From positions 124,001 through 188,000 of the forward strand of contig JAKOXG010000004.1 of the NCBI GenBank assembly GCA_029781115.1: DNA of 64,000 bases, in the 5' to 3' direction. Under the pieces are notes generated by a model. That model did not search any database. It was not told the origin of the DNA and worked only from the letters and a program-made list of their open reading frames with translations. A program made the translations under genes and the position numbers. This DNA comes from Candidatus Cloacimonadota bacterium (lineage in GTDB: Bacteria; Cloacimonadota; Cloacimonadia; Cloacimonadales; Cloacimonadaceae). Of this stretch, positions 45,043 to 54,959 are shown piece after piece; position 1 is the stretch's first letter; every line of letters starts with the position of its first letter.

Positions 45043-45729
45043 CTAAAAGTATCTGTTTAGCATGCGATAGCGCTGTCTTGCAGAGGCTGAATTATACAGG
45101 TTATGGGGACTATTCAGGATGGGCGAGCTCAAGATGGAAATCAAGCGCTTGGATTGATCTCTGCTGATACGGCTACATCCACGCCCATAATAGTGCAAGG
45201 ACGCAGTCTGGATGCCATAGATTCCCTTTCCCCATTCCACATAGTTCAGATACAGCTCCAGCATGCGGTCTTTGGTCATGATGATTTCCATGATCACCGT
45301 TACCTGTGCTTCCAAGTATTTGCGCAGGTAGTTGCGGTCTGTAGTGAGGAAAATGGTGCGTGCCACCTGATTGCTGATGGTGCTGGCTCCAAAGCGGATG
45401 CGTCCTGCTTTCTTGTTCCTTTGCCAAGCTTTCTTGATCTCTGGAAACTCAAAGCCAAAGTGCTTGTAAAAGTTGCCATCCTCCAGTGCAATCACCATCT
45501 TTTGCGTGGAAGAGGGGATATCTTCCAGGGGGACGTAGTATCTTTTATGCCAATCATACCCCCTGATCAGGTATCGTTGGAGCATAAGGGGAGTGACGGG
45601 GGGATTGACGAAAGAATAGATCAAGCAAAAGAAGGCGATTATGCCCCAAAAGCCCAGATGCAAAAACAGAATAAAACGCAGGACTCTAACGATGGGAGCT
45701 CTGCGTTTCTTGGGTTTGCTCTTGCCCAA
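45043..45729 (-). CDS. mtgA: monofunctional peptidoglycan glycosyltransferase
   Basis: A 228-residue GT51 enzyme that polymerises lipid II without a transpeptidase domain. After a basic N-terminus there is one membrane helix (about residues 21-42), then the GT51 motifs EDGNFYKHFGFE with the catalytic Glu, GASTISNQVART, RKYLEAQVT and ELYLNYVEWGKGIYGI. It starts 50 bases after rpsT and may share its transcript. Confidence 0.93.
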   Translation of the reverse strand: MGKSKPKKRRAPIVRVLRFILFLHLGFWGIIAFFCLIYSFVNPPVTPLMLQRYLIRGYDWHKRYYVPLEDIPSSTQKMVIALEDGNFYKHFGFEFPEIKKAWQRNKKAGRIRFGASTISNQVARTIFLTTDRNYLRKYLEAQVTVIMEIIMTKDRMLELYLNYVEWGKGIYGIQTASLHYYGRGCSRISRDQSKRLISILSSPILNSPHNLYNSASARQRYRMLNRYF

Positions 45730-45779
45730 AACTATCCCTCTTTGCCCTGTAAAATAAGGGCTTCAAGAAAAGATGTCGT

Positions 45780-46052
45780 TTATTCTTCGGTTGTTTCAGC
45801 TAAAACACTGTTTACATAAGCCGCAATGCGAGCCTTTCTTCTGGATGCAGTGCGTTTATGTATCACGCCTTTCTTGGCGGCCTTATCCAGCTGAGAATAG
45901 ATTCTATCCAATAGAGCTTGTCTCTCTTCAGCGGGCATATCTGCCTGCATCTGCTTGGAGAGGGTCTTGATAGTGCTTTTCACGTAGTTGTTACGTGCTC
46001 GCTTCTTGGCGTCCGTCTTCAGCCGTTTCAAGGGAGATTTGTGTTGTGGCAT
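45780..46052 (-). CDS. rpsT: 30S ribosomal protein S20
   Basis: A 90-residue basic, three-helix protein with the S20 pattern: KSPLKRLKTDAKKRARN, then SQLDKAAKKGVIHKRTASRRKARI. It binds 16S rRNA early in 30S assembly. AAAAAGAGG precedes the ATG. The 113-base AT-rich leader (46053-46165) should hold its promoter, but no pair of boxes is convincing. Confidence 0.96.
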   Translation of the reverse strand: MPQHKSPLKRLKTDAKKRARNNYVKSTIKTLSKQMQADMPAEERQALLDRIYSQLDKAAKKGVIHKRTASRRKARIAAYVNSVLAETTEE

Positions 46053-46165
46053 TTTTACCTCTTTTTATGTGTTAATTAGTTAAATTGTTGTCTGTTATAA
46101 AGTGCGGGCTTTCAAAACTGCTTACTTTATGATACCAAACTATATGGAGGCATTTATTGTCAATA

Positions 46166-47482
46166 CTATTCTTCTTCACATTCGCTTTTTTCTGGATCAT
46201 CCAGCAAATTTGAGAGGGCATTTAGCAATATCTTGGACTGTTCAAGTGAGCTCAAACTGCTGCTATCCTTCGCTTCTGAAGCGAGATTCCCGCTTTGATG
46301 GAGTTGATGCTGCCGCCTTAGCCAATCTCTCGCTTGAGAAACTTGATCAGCATCGAAAGCAGCGCCAGCCTGATGCGCTTGGATCAATTCTTCTGCTTCA
46401 CCGCCCCGTGGTCCAAGCGCCAAAATGGGAACTCCCACGCCCAGATATTCAAAAAGCTTGGTGGTGAGCATGCCCTGATACCCTTCATAACGGTTTATCA
46501 GGAGAAGCAGCACATTTGATGCTGCCATATGCTTCAGAGCCTGCTGATGAGGCATAAAGGGCAGCAGCTCAAACTTATCATTATCCATGGCTTGGATTCT
46601 CTCCGACAGCTCAGCTGACACGTTGCTGCCTATGAAGCGGATTTTCACGTCATTTTCATCCATCACGGCCTCCAAGACATCCAGCAGAAAGCTGATATCC
46701 TGCCCCATGGTAAATTGTCCCACATAGCTGATCAGGAAGGTATTTGCCTGTTTCTGGGCAGCTTGTTTGGCTGCCTCAACAGCTTGAAGATCATATCCAT
46801 TGCGCAAAAGCAGCTTATTGGCATCAGGCAACCGCTCCATCAGGTATCTTGATATAAGCAGATTCAAATCTGCACTTTTCAGCACTTTATTCTGCAAATA
46901 GCGCTGGATGAACCTGGCATGGTGGAGGGGCTTTTGCAGCTTTAGATAGTAGATTTCGCTCCAGGGGTCGCGCCAATCCGCTATCCACTTTATCTTCTTG
47001 AACTTTCTTTTGAGATGCAGCCCGATCAGGTGAGAAGAATGAGGTGGCCCTGTGCTGATTACGAGGTCAAAGCCATATATGCGATGCAATTGACAAGCTT
47101 TGGGAATGGCGGTAGGCAGCCAAAACACTCTCAGATCCGGAAAGATGAGGTTGAGCCTCACCCACAGCAATAGCCTCTTCAATAGCGATGTCTTTTTGTC
47201 TATGCTCAGGTCTCCATGCGGCAGCTTGGCTTCTTTGCCTCCGAATAGCTGCCACCATTTGCCAATCTTGGGCGCAGAAGTGTGATGCATCCTCACTTCT
47301 TTGGGAATCTTGGCAACCAAACTCTCATCTGTGCAGGGGAAGTCTCCATCTTTAGGTGCCAGGACGTGCATTTCATAGCCGGCGTCCACCAAAAAGGGCA
47401 GAAAGCGTAGCCATCTCTGCACCGCTGCACCTCCACAGGGAGGGAAGTAATAGCTGATCAGGAGTAGCTTCCGCGGTTTCAT
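46166..47482 (-). CDS. glycosyltransferase family 4-like protein
   Basis: A 438-residue GT-B glycosyltransferase. The N-terminal acceptor domain begins LLLISYYFPPCGGAAVQRWLRFLPFL, a common start for surface-glycan GT4 enzymes. The donor domain has ISYVGQFTMGQDISFLLDVL and KLFEYLGVGVPILALGPRGGEAEEL with the nucleotide-sugar Glu region. I use the ATG at 47482, six bases after the upstream stop, instead of a TTG inside the upstream gene. It ends in a low-complexity Ser/Glu/Asp-rich tail. Donor and acceptor sugars are unknown. Confidence 0.87.
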   Translation of the reverse strand: MKPRKLLLISYYFPPCGGAAVQRWLRFLPFLVDAGYEMHVLAPKDGDFPCTDESLVAKIPKEVRMHHTSAPKIGKWWQLFGGKEAKLPHGDLSIDKKTSLLKRLLLWVRLNLIFPDLRVFWLPTAIPKACQLHRIYGFDLVISTGPPHSSHLIGLHLKRKFKKIKWIADWRDPWSEIYYLKLQKPLHHARFIQRYLQNKVLKSADLNLLISRYLMERLPDANKLLLRNGYDLQAVEAAKQAAQKQANTFLISYVGQFTMGQDISFLLDVLEAVMDENDVKIRFIGSNVSAELSERIQAMDNDKFELLPFMPHQQALKHMAASNVLLLLINRYEGYQGMLTTKLFEYLGVGVPILALGPRGGEAEELIQAHQAGAAFDADQVSQARDWLRRQHQLHQSGNLASEAKDSSSLSSLEQSKILLNALSNLLDDPEKSECEEE

Positions 47483-47487
47483 GACAG

Positions 47488-48585
47488 TTAAAGCAGCATT
47501 TCTGCCAGAGCTTCCCAAGTGAACTGGCCGGCTTTCTCCAATTGTGCTTGGCTCATCGAGGCAAAGGCTTGCGTATCAAAGAACTCGATGATCTTGAGAG
47601 CCAAGTCTTCAGGAGTGGGTTCAGGCTCAGCATTCACCAAAAGACCATTCACTCCATCTTGGATATACTGTGCCAAACCCTCAAAGCGGGAAGCCAAAAC
47701 AGGCACTCCCAGAGCCATAGCCATCGCAATCACGCCACTTTGAGAGGCGGTGCGATAGGGTAGCACGCAGAGGCTTGACCTCTGGAAAAACACCGCCACT
47801 TCATCATCTTCCACATATCTGAAGTGGCTTTCCACGTTATTCTGGATGCCCAATTCATCGATCAGGTTTTGGTAAAGCCCGTCTGAGCCATACACTTCAC
47901 CCACGATGAGCAGCCTGGCATCCTCATACTTTTCCAAGACCTTAGGCATGGCAGAAATGAGGATATCCAGCCCCTTATACTTCTTGATCAGGCCAAAGAA
48001 CAGCAAGGTGCGAGGTTCTCTGGGGATCTCATCGTGCATCTGATACTGATCATAGACAGGGTGAAAACCCAGCTTGCTCTTGAGATAGATATTGTTTGGC
48101 ATCAATCGCTTAAGCTCACTTCTGGTGGCTTCAGAAAGGCAGACGATACAATCTGCATGCTTGAGCACCGATCTTGCCAAAAGCTTTGCTGCAGGCCAGC
48201 TTTCATGGGGGACTAAGTTGTGCAGGATCATGCTGACTTTAGTCTGCTTCATCGCCCTTGCCACAAAGAAATACAAGGGCGCAAAGAAGGGTATAAAGTA
48301 GGAAATAAACAAGATATCCGGCTTGAACTCACGTATTGCTTTCAATCCCTTAGGCCAACTATCAGGTCTGTAGGGTATAAAGCAGTTGTCTATCTGCAAT
48401 CCCTCGGGCAGCTCGAAGCTGGCAGTCTGGGACTTACCTGGAAAGATCAAAGCCGGATATTGCTTTTTAAAGCCAAACATCTTCACTTCATGTCCCGCTT
48501 CCAAATAGCGCTTGGCCAGCTCCGTAGCAAAAGCCGATATTCCACCTCTGATGGGCGGTGCAGGGCCCAGAAAGGCTATCTTCAT
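47488..48585 (-). CDS. glycosyltransferase family 4
   Basis: A 365-residue GT-B enzyme: IAFLGPAPPIRGGISAFATEL at the start, ILHNLVPHESWPAAKLL, LLFFGLIKKYKGLDILISAM at the domain boundary, and SQSGVIAMAMALGVPVLASRFEGLAQYI as the donor-binding segment. It sits five bases after ansA and just before a second glycosyltransferase, so the pair probably adds successive sugars to one surface polymer. Confidence 0.9.
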   Translation of the reverse strand: MKIAFLGPAPPIRGGISAFATELAKRYLEAGHEVKMFGFKKQYPALIFPGKSQTASFELPEGLQIDNCFIPYRPDSWPKGLKAIREFKPDILFISYFIPFFAPLYFFVARAMKQTKVSMILHNLVPHESWPAAKLLARSVLKHADCIVCLSEATRSELKRLMPNNIYLKSKLGFHPVYDQYQMHDEIPREPRTLLFFGLIKKYKGLDILISAMPKVLEKYEDARLLIVGEVYGSDGLYQNLIDELGIQNNVESHFRYVEDDEVAVFFQRSSLCVLPYRTASQSGVIAMAMALGVPVLASRFEGLAQYIQDGVNGLLVNAEPEPTPEDLALKIIEFFDTQAFASMSQAQLEKAGQFTWEALAEMLL

Positions 48586-48590
48586 CCCCT

Positions 48591-49574
48591 TTACTCTCCC
48601 AATTGCAGGCTCTGAATGAGATACTTTCTCACGCTCTGGACATCCTTGTATTTGCCCAGCAGCGCCATCAGTTTGAGCCGCACCTTGATACCCTGCATAT
48701 CGGAAGCCAAGATTGCACCCATATCGTGCAAGTGTTTACCGCCGCCTTCATATCCATATTCGGGCAATACTCTTCCCGTGTGTGCTCTGGAGGTGATAAC
48801 CACCAACACGCCCTGATCCAAAGCATTTTGGATGGCAGGAAGTGTATCCGGGGGCAGATTCCCACGCCCCATAGCTTCGATTACGATTGCCTTTGCTCCC
48901 GTGGCCAAACTCGCCTCGATATGGCGTCCATCCATGCCTGCGACAGCTTTGATGAGGTCTACACTGGTGTCGATTTCCTGCGTCCAAACATTCTCTCTAT
49001 ACAAGGTGGCACGATGATAGACCACGATGTCTGGATCCACGTTTCCCAGTGGCCCATAACCTGGTGAGATGAAGGAATCCACCTTTCCGGTATCCGACTT
49101 TGTGACGTCTCTGGCGGTATGAATCTCATCATTCATCACGACCAGCACGCCTTTGTCTGAAGATTCGGCTTGTGAAGCCACCCTCACCGCTCCGATGATA
49201 TTACGGGGCCCATCCAATCCCAGTTCGCTCCCACTGCGCATTGCCGCCGTGAAAACTACCGGTTTGCGTGTGGTGAGCACCAGGTCACAGAGAAATGCGG
49301 TTTCTTCCAAAGTATCAGTTCCATGCGTGATGACCACGCCATCGTAATCTATTATCTTGATGTCGATTAGCTTTGCCAGTTCCAGCATCCTTTGGGGTGT
49401 GATCTGAGGGCTGGGCAGATTCAGGTATTCATGCACTTCCACATTGGCCACGTTTTTCAGCTGAGGAAACTGGCGTAAAAACTCGGAGAACTCATTGGAG
49501 GGAACCACGCCCAAGCTTCCGGAGCTCTTCATGCCAATTGTGCCGCCGGTAAGGATGATAAGGATGTTTTTCAT
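48591..49574 (-). CDS. ansA: L-asparaginase
   Basis: A 327-residue asparaginase (asparagine to aspartate + ammonia). The two catalytic threonines lie in ILTGGTIG and ITHGTDTLEETA, and the Lys/Asp region is present further on. There is no signal peptide, so it is probably the cytoplasmic type I enzyme. It overlaps the queC stop by four bases. It suits amino-acid fermentation. Confidence 0.93.
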   Translation of the reverse strand: MKNILIILTGGTIGMKSSGSLGVVPSNEFSEFLRQFPQLKNVANVEVHEYLNLPSPQITPQRMLELAKLIDIKIIDYDGVVITHGTDTLEETAFLCDLVLTTRKPVVFTAAMRSGSELGLDGPRNIIGAVRVASQAESSDKGVLVVMNDEIHTARDVTKSDTGKVDSFISPGYGPLGNVDPDIVVYHRATLYRENVWTQEIDTSVDLIKAVAGMDGRHIEASLATGAKAIVIEAMGRGNLPPDTLPAIQNALDQGVLVVITSRAHTGRVLPEYGYEGGGKHLHDMGAILASDMQGIKVRLKLMALLGKYKDVQSVRKYLIQSLQLGE

Positions 49575-50251
49575 AGTGTTTCAGCTCCTTGATAGATGAT
49601 GGGGTCTTCAAATCCTGCTTTGGCAAAGGCTTTTAGCCTCAAATTGCAGCTATCGCACTTACCGCAGGCTTTTTCTGAGGCAAAGTAACAGCTCCACGAA
49701 AGCTCAAAAGGCGCATGCAGGCTCATTCCCGTAGCAACGATCTCGCTTTTGCTCATGTCGATCACAGGCGCATGCAAGCGGATGGGATGTGACGTGCCGC
49801 GGGCTATATCGATGGTCTTTTGCATGGCTTGAATAAAGCTTTTGCTGCAATCCGGATAGCCTGAGCTGTCTTCTTCCACCACGCCTAAATAAATGCTTTG
49901 TGCGCCAATCACTTCCGCCCATGATACTGCCATGCAGATCAGGTTTGCGTTGCGGAAGGGCACATAGGTATCTGGAAAGCTTCTTGCCTGGGATTCATCT
50001 GTGGCTTCAAATCCGGCATCGGTGAGACGCGAACCTCCCAAGTTTCTCAGCCAGCCAAGGTCTATTACTTTCCGGTCTTTAGCCCGATAATGAGCGGCAA
50101 TTTGCTCAAAGCTCTGAAGCTCTTTTTCTTGCGTGAGCTGCCCGTAGGAGGCGTGCAAAAAGTAGAGCTCACGATTCTCTTGGGCTGCTATGGCTGCCGT
50201 CACCAACGAGTCCATCCCCCCGCTTAAGAGCACTATCGCTTTGTTATTCAT
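49571..50251 (-). CDS. queC: 7-cyano-7-deazaguanine synthase
   Basis: A 226-residue ATP-dependent enzyme that turns 7-carboxy-7-deazaguanine into preQ0 in the queuosine pathway. The PP-loop reads VLLSGGMDS, and the zinc site is CYFASEKACGKCDSCNLR with four cysteines in the usual spacing. YVPFRN and SKSEIV are also family features. No queD, queE or queF is nearby. It heads the queC-ansA-GT-GT unit. Confidence 0.95.
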   Translation of the reverse strand: MNNKAIVLLSGGMDSLVTAAIAAQENRELYFLHASYGQLTQEKELQSFEQIAAHYRAKDRKVIDLGWLRNLGGSRLTDAGFEATDESQARSFPDTYVPFRNANLICMAVSWAEVIGAQSIYLGVVEEDSSGYPDCSKSFIQAMQKTIDIARGTSHPIRLHAPVIDMSKSEIVATGMSLHAPFELSWSCYFASEKACGKCDSCNLRLKAFAKAGFEDPIIYQGAETL

Positions 50252-50376
50252 GTTCTTTATCTCTATATCCTTGATTTATTATGTATTAACTGTATCAAAG
50301 CCCAAGCTCTGAGACATGAGAGCAGTTTTCATGATGGGGAGTTTATGTCAAGCCTGTTCTGAAATCCAAGCCCAAG

Positions 50377-50408
50377 AAAAAGCCCCGGAACTTTCTTCCA
50401 GGGCTTTT
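50377..50408 (-). terminator. Rho-independent terminator after the Omp28-like gene
   Basis: On the minus strand, AAAAGCCC-TGGAA pairs with TTCC-GGGGCTTTTT around a five-base loop (one mismatch), ending in a T run, about 30 bases past the stop at 50437. Confidence 0.85.
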
Positions 50409-50436
50409 CCAATATTGTGCATTCTAAATGCTTGAG

Positions 50437-52326
50437 TTATTTGATCTTTACGATTCTGCCATTGGCACTTAGGTCTCTACCGTTCATGCGATAGAAGTAG
50501 ATGCCGCTTTGGACTTGATTTCCTCTGTTATCTCTACCATCCCAGACGATGGTGCTGGTACCGGAACCGGATACAGTAACCTTGTCTGTCTTAATCAATT
50601 GGCCTTTAAGGTTGTAGATTTCCAGCTCCACTTCGCTATTTGCTTTGGCATTCACGCTGAACTGGGTGTAATCCTTGAAGGGACTGGGATATACGCTCAC
50701 GTTCATCGGGCTGCTCACCACGTCGTCGTTGGGAACATTGATTGTGACTGTCACAACGTTTGAGGGCTCGGAGAGCATCATGGGATTGGTGAATAGGGTG
50801 CAGACCCAATATTCATAGGTTCCATCGCGCAGACCGTTGTCTCTGAATGTGAGTGTGCCAGTATTTGTGATATTGGAGATATTCAGTCCATTTCTAAATA
50901 CACGGTATCCCACAAAGCCGCGCCCATCGAAATATTGAGGCGGTTCCCAAGTAAGCACTGCGGTGTTTCCTTCCACCACTGTAGCACTGAGGTTTCTTGG
51001 AGGTGGCAGCTGTGCAATCGGAATGGTGGGTGTGCTTCTCACCACTTCACCCGGCATGCCGTGACAGTCGTAGGGTGTTACCTCAAATACTATCTGGTAG
51101 CCCGTATCTGCAGCTTGCAATTGATAGGTATCCGTGTTGCTGTGCTCAATATAGACATATTGATCGTTGACGATGCGATACCAAGCCAGCACGGTCTCAC
51201 CTTCATCATCGCCATCTGGATCTGAATACTGATAGCTTCCGGTCAGCGTCTGATATTCTACAGGCGGGCCCAGGATACACACATCTTCAGCAATGGGCGG
51301 GTTGTCCAAAAACCCTGTTCCCGTAAGCGGAATGGTGATAGAGGGATGATTGTAGAGGTTGCTGGTGATGGTGAGGTTTCCGGTGTAGTTTTGTGCTGCG
51401 GTGGGGCTGAAGATCACGTCGACGTCAATATGCCCTGCTGCCGGAATGCTGAAGCTGTTTTGGCTGACGCTGAAGACGGGGTTGTCCATAGCAAGAGTTC
51501 CATTGGCCACACTGCTGCCATAATTGGCAATTCTGATGGGGATAATGGAGCTACCACCCACATACATATCCGGGAAGTCCAAGTTTTCTGCAGAGATTGG
51601 ATATGCACCCACGAGCTGCGGAAGGTAGTATTTCACGCCCTGCAGGATCTCTTTGGAAGAATTGTTTTGCAGGAAGAAAACCATTTCACAATTGGCTGCG
51701 TTCCAAGCGTTGTTAAATGTAAAAGTCAGGTTTACAGTGGTTTGTTCACCTGTGCCAAGGTTGATTGCGGTCCCATTTTGGTTGGGCACCATGAGACGAT
51801 TGACGTTGTCCACGGTAGTCTGGTTACCCCAATTGAATGGGATGTTGGATTCCGTGAGCACAGCGTGCAGTTTCACGTTTGTATTTGTGTCTGCTTCATC
51901 TTTACGCACGGTTACGGTTACGCTGTAGTTGTTCCCCGTAGCTTCACCAAGTGCTGAAATTGAGTATTTGGCTGGCACGTTCAAGCGGGCATTTACCTTG
52001 GGCAGGTAATTGCTATAAAGCGAGTTGCTTGCGCTGCCGCCCTCGGAGGGGTTTAGACCGTCGAAGAACGCAGTGGGGAAACCGCTTACTGCATAATAAG
52101 AGTTGCGGGCATTGGAGTAGGTGTTGGCAAAGCTATCACTGCCATGGTTTTTGATGATAGCCACAGGATGCCCGTTTGTCAAAAGATCATGACATCCCAT
52201 TGCTGCGCCCGGACAATAGCCGCACCATGTTCCAGTGGCGACTTCCACCACGACGAGGTTGCGGGGCACGGCGTTCAGTGTGAACACCAAGCCGATTAAT
52301 AAGACTAAGGAAGCTAATTTTCTCAT
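50437..52326 (-). CDS. secreted Omp28-like protein with FlgD-type C-terminal domain
   Basis: A 629-residue exported protein. I start it at 52326 (MRKLASLVLL), behind GGGAGAAAG. A signal peptide ends near residue 21. A thioredoxin-like domain follows with TWCGYCPGA, a CxxC redox motif as in Omp28-like proteins. Next come an ASH/Hydin-like Ig domain (about 230-330, NPVFSVSQNSFSIPAAG), an Ig-like segment, a fibronectin III domain (PPPRNLSATV...) and a C-terminal FlgD-like domain (VYPSPFKDYTQF, EIYNLKGQLIKT, GIYFYRMNG) of the kind used as a type IX/Por-like sorting signal. It may act on disulfides at the cell surface. Confidence 0.83.
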   Translation of the reverse strand: MRKLASLVLLIGLVFTLNAVPRNLVVVEVATGTWCGYCPGAAMGCHDLLTNGHPVAIIKNHGSDSFANTYSNARNSYYAVSGFPTAFFDGLNPSEGGSASNSLYSNYLPKVNARLNVPAKYSISALGEATGNNYSVTVTVRKDEADTNTNVKLHAVLTESNIPFNWGNQTTVDNVNRLMVPNQNGTAINLGTGEQTTVNLTFTFNNAWNAANCEMVFFLQNNSSKEILQGVKYYLPQLVGAYPISAENLDFPDMYVGGSSIIPIRIANYGSSVANGTLAMDNPVFSVSQNSFSIPAAGHIDVDVIFSPTAAQNYTGNLTITSNLYNHPSITIPLTGTGFLDNPPIAEDVCILGPPVEYQTLTGSYQYSDPDGDDEGETVLAWYRIVNDQYVYIEHSNTDTYQLQAADTGYQIVFEVTPYDCHGMPGEVVRSTPTIPIAQLPPPRNLSATVVEGNTAVLTWEPPQYFDGRGFVGYRVFRNGLNISNITNTGTLTFRDNGLRDGTYEYWVCTLFTNPMMLSEPSNVVTVTINVPNDDVVSSPMNVSVYPSPFKDYTQFSVNAKANSEVELEIYNLKGQLIKTDKVTVSGSGTSTIVWDGRDNRGNQVQSGIYFYRMNGRDLSANGRIVKIK

Positions 52327-52481
52327 ATTTCTTTCTCCCATATTGGTAGTTTATTATTTGGATAGTTTAATACGTTTTACATCTTCAAGCAAGCAGAATC
52401 GTGCGATCCTGTGTGCGCATCTGAGATCTGAATCAGGCTCATCGTTGCTCAAGCGAAGGCAACTGCTTTGGAAGCGACTCA

Positions 52482-54188
52482 TTATTTCTTACTTTTCTTT
52501 GCCCAGCTATCCCGCAGCTCGACCACACGATTGAATACCGGCGTTTCTTTGGTGTGATGGTCATCCGCCACAAAGTAGCCAAGGCGCAGGAATTGGAAAC
52601 ATTCCCCGGGTTTCGCATCCAAAAGCGAGGGTTCAGCCAATGCTTTATTGTTTACGATGAGGGAATCCGGGTTTAGGTAGTCAAGATAGGTCTTGCCTTC
52701 TTCCACATCGTTGAAGTCTGCCAGGGTAAAGAGGTGGTCATAAAGTTTTACCTTGATAGGTTTTGCATGCTTTGCGCTTACCCAGTGGATAGTGCCTCTC
52801 ACCTTGCGTCCATCTTCGCTCCAACCGCCCCTGGATTCCGGGTCGTAGGTAGCGTAAAGGTGGGTGATATTGCCTTCTTCATCCTGTTCCACTCTGGTCA
52901 GCGTGATGTAGTAGGCATGTTTGAGGCGCACTTCCTTGCCCAAGGCCAAACGGAACCAGCCCTTGGCCGGCTTGAGCGACACATCTTCACGCTCCACAAA
53001 GAGTTCTCTGCCAAAGCTGAGTTTGCGCGTGGTGGCATTGGGGTCTTCGGGGTTGTTGTCCGCATCCACTTCTTCAAATTTATCTTCAGGGTAATTCTCT
53101 ATGGTCAAAGGAATTGGGTCAAGCACAGCCATCACCCTGTTGGTGGTTTTATTGAGCTCTTCACGCACGCAGAATTGCAGCAGATCAAAGTCTACCAAAG
53201 AATCCGCCTTGGATACTCCGATGCGGTTGGCAAATTCACGGATCGCCGCCGGTGGGAAGCCTCTGCGCCGCATTCCCGCCAATGTAGGCATGCGGGGATC
53301 ATCCCAAGATGGCACTATGCCTTTCTCGACCAGCTCCAACAACAGCCTTTTACTCATCACCGTATAGCTGAGGTTGAGCCGTGCAAATTCTATCTGTCTG
53401 GGATAAGAAGGCACAGGAAGCTGCTCCACAAACCAGTTGTAGAGCGGGCGGTGGTTTTCAAATTCCAAGGTGCAAAGCGAGTGCGTGATCATCTCCAGCG
53501 CATCCGATATACTGTGTGTATAGTCATACATGGGATAGATGTTCCAAGTGTCGCCGGTGCGATGGTGGGTGCAGTTTTTGATCCTGTAAATCACGGGATC
53601 ACGCATGTTGATATTGGGCGAGTTCATGTCTATCTTGGCTCTCAGGGAGCGCGAACCTTCGGGATACAGCCCCGCTTTCATGCCCTCGAAGAGTTCCAGG
53701 TTTTCCTCTACGCTACGGTTGCGATAGGGGCTCTCTTTGCCACCTTCAGTGAGCGTGCCACGATATTCGCGGATTTCATCCACCGAGAGGTCGCAGACAT
53801 AGGCTTTGCCGTCCTTAATCAGCATCAAAGCATATTCATAGAGCTGCTCAAAATAGTCTGAGGCATAAAAAAGCTTGTCATGCCAATCAAAACCGAGCCA
53901 ACGCACATCTTCAATGATGGCTTGCACATAGCGGTCTTCTTCTTTGCTGGGATCGGTGTCGTCAAAGCGAAGGTGACACACACCGTCAAAATCGAGAGCC
54001 AAACCAAAGTTCAAGCAGATGGATTTGGCGTGGCCTATATGTAAGTATCCATTGGGCTCAGGCGGGAAACGGGTGATGATTCCTTTATGCTTCCCACTGG
54101 CGAGATCTTCCTCAATGATCGTCCTGATAAAGTTTGGAACAGGTTGTCTGTCCGCATCTTGCGTAGTTGTTTTTTCTTTTATAGACAT
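52482..54188 (-). CDS. glnS: glutaminyl-tRNA synthetase
   Basis: A 568-residue class I synthetase. The HIGH motif is [10 protein letters not shown] (HIGH at 50-53), the KMSKS-like loop is VMSKRLL, and DDTDPSKEE and NWFVEQL place it with GlnS, not GltX. The C-terminal beta-barrel anticodon domain is complete. Having glnS implies direct Gln-tRNA charging. Upstream 54189-54801 is non-coding; downstream, 155 bases separate it from the Omp28-like gene. Confidence 0.95.
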   Translation of the reverse strand: MSIKEKTTTQDADRQPVPNFIRTIIEEDLASGKHKGIITRFPPEPNGYLHIGHAKSICLNFGLALDFDGVCHLRFDDTDPSKEEDRYVQAIIEDVRWLGFDWHDKLFYASDYFEQLYEYALMLIKDGKAYVCDLSVDEIREYRGTLTEGGKESPYRNRSVEENLELFEGMKAGLYPEGSRSLRAKIDMNSPNINMRDPVIYRIKNCTHHRTGDTWNIYPMYDYTHSISDALEMITHSLCTLEFENHRPLYNWFVEQLPVPSYPRQIEFARLNLSYTVMSKRLLLELVEKGIVPSWDDPRMPTLAGMRRRGFPPAAIREFANRIGVSKADSLVDFDLLQFCVREELNKTTNRVMAVLDPIPLTIENYPEDKFEEVDADNNPEDPNATTRKLSFGRELFVEREDVSLKPAKGWFRLALGKEVRLKHAYYITLTRVEQDEEGNITHLYATYDPESRGGWSEDGRKVRGTIHWVSAKHAKPIKVKLYDHLFTLADFNDVEEGKTYLDYLNPDSLIVNNKALAEPSLLDAKPGECFQFLRLGYFVADDHHTKETPVFNRVVELRDSWAKKSKK

Positions 54189-54334
54189 TAGCTTACCCTA
54201 ATTTTGTGTTATTGTTTTCAATATTTGTGGAAGTGCCATTCTCGTCAAGGGTTAAATCTTAACGATAGCAAAATCGAGCCTTTATCAAGCTGATTGTCTG
54301 CTGAATATTGTCCCTTGGATCAGAGCAGACATTT

Positions 54335-54635
54335 CCGCTCTTTCCCACCTCGATCTCATACTAAAATAGTAGGCATTCCTGTGCAATGAAGGAGGCTGAA
54401 AAAGTGGGTCATTTTGAAATAATTGATTCCATACTCATAAACTATAAAGCATAACTGCCTGTTTCGCTACCCCTCAAATGCCGACTCCATGCGGCCTCCC
54501 AACTCCGCCCCTGCTGCTCTCCTGCTCCTCGACCAAGTAAGGAGCAGAAAAGCAGGCAGTTAGGAGTAAGAGCCAAGTGAAAGAAAAAGCGTTCTGTGGG
54601 AGGTGGTCAAACCGGGCATAAAGTCAAAATTATCA
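54335..54635. repeat. intergenic repeat family 1, copy B
   Basis: Same-orientation partner of 13710-14010, with the core at 54487-54532, the upstream anchor AAAATAGTAGG at 54363 and a similar closing AAAGTCAA segment near 54620. It lies in the 613-base gap between glnS and the SRP RNA gene; I see no coding frame or other signal in 54189-54334 or 54636-54760. Confidence 0.75.
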
Positions 54636-54801
54636 TAAATGTCGGGTTAGTGTCAAACAATAACGAGTGGTTAGCAAGGGCTGTTTTCAGGTTCGGATTT
54701 TGCGGCTTTTTGCCGGTAGTTTTGCCTTGGAAAAAGGTGGTTTAACGGAAAAGCAGTTTTTCTCATTGACAAAATGAAGTCCTTTAAAAAGGGTGTTTAT
54801 T

Positions 54802-54895
54802 GCCAGGCGCAATGCAATGGATGCCCGTGAACCATGTCAGGTCAGGAATGAAGCAGCATTAAGCGACGTATTCCATGTGTCGTTGTCAGCCTGGC
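54802..54895 (+). ncRNA. ffs: signal recognition particle RNA, small (4.5S) type
   Basis: A 94-base hairpin RNA whose ends pair as GCCAGGC (54802-54808) and GCCTGGC (54889-54895). The apical domain holds the conserved SRP signature GTCAGGTCAGGAATGAAGCAGC, cut here into GTCAGGTCAGGAA (from 54837) and TGAAGCAGC, with a GGAA tetraloop at 54845-54848 closed by an A-U pair in place of the common C-G. This is the Ffh-binding site. There is no Alu domain. CTTTTA follows the 3' end. TTGACA lies at 54766, without a good -10 at normal spacing. It works with FtsY (27941-28924). Confidence 0.93.
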
Positions 54896-54959
54896 TTTTA
54901 TAGAGAACAATCGAGATGCATTTCTATCTGATAAACATATCATTTCAAGGACTTTAACG

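Noticed and set aside
52734-53861. 375-codon plus-strand frame opposite glnS
   Set aside because: It is a shadow of a well-conserved synthetase gene, with no family resemblance or ribosome site.
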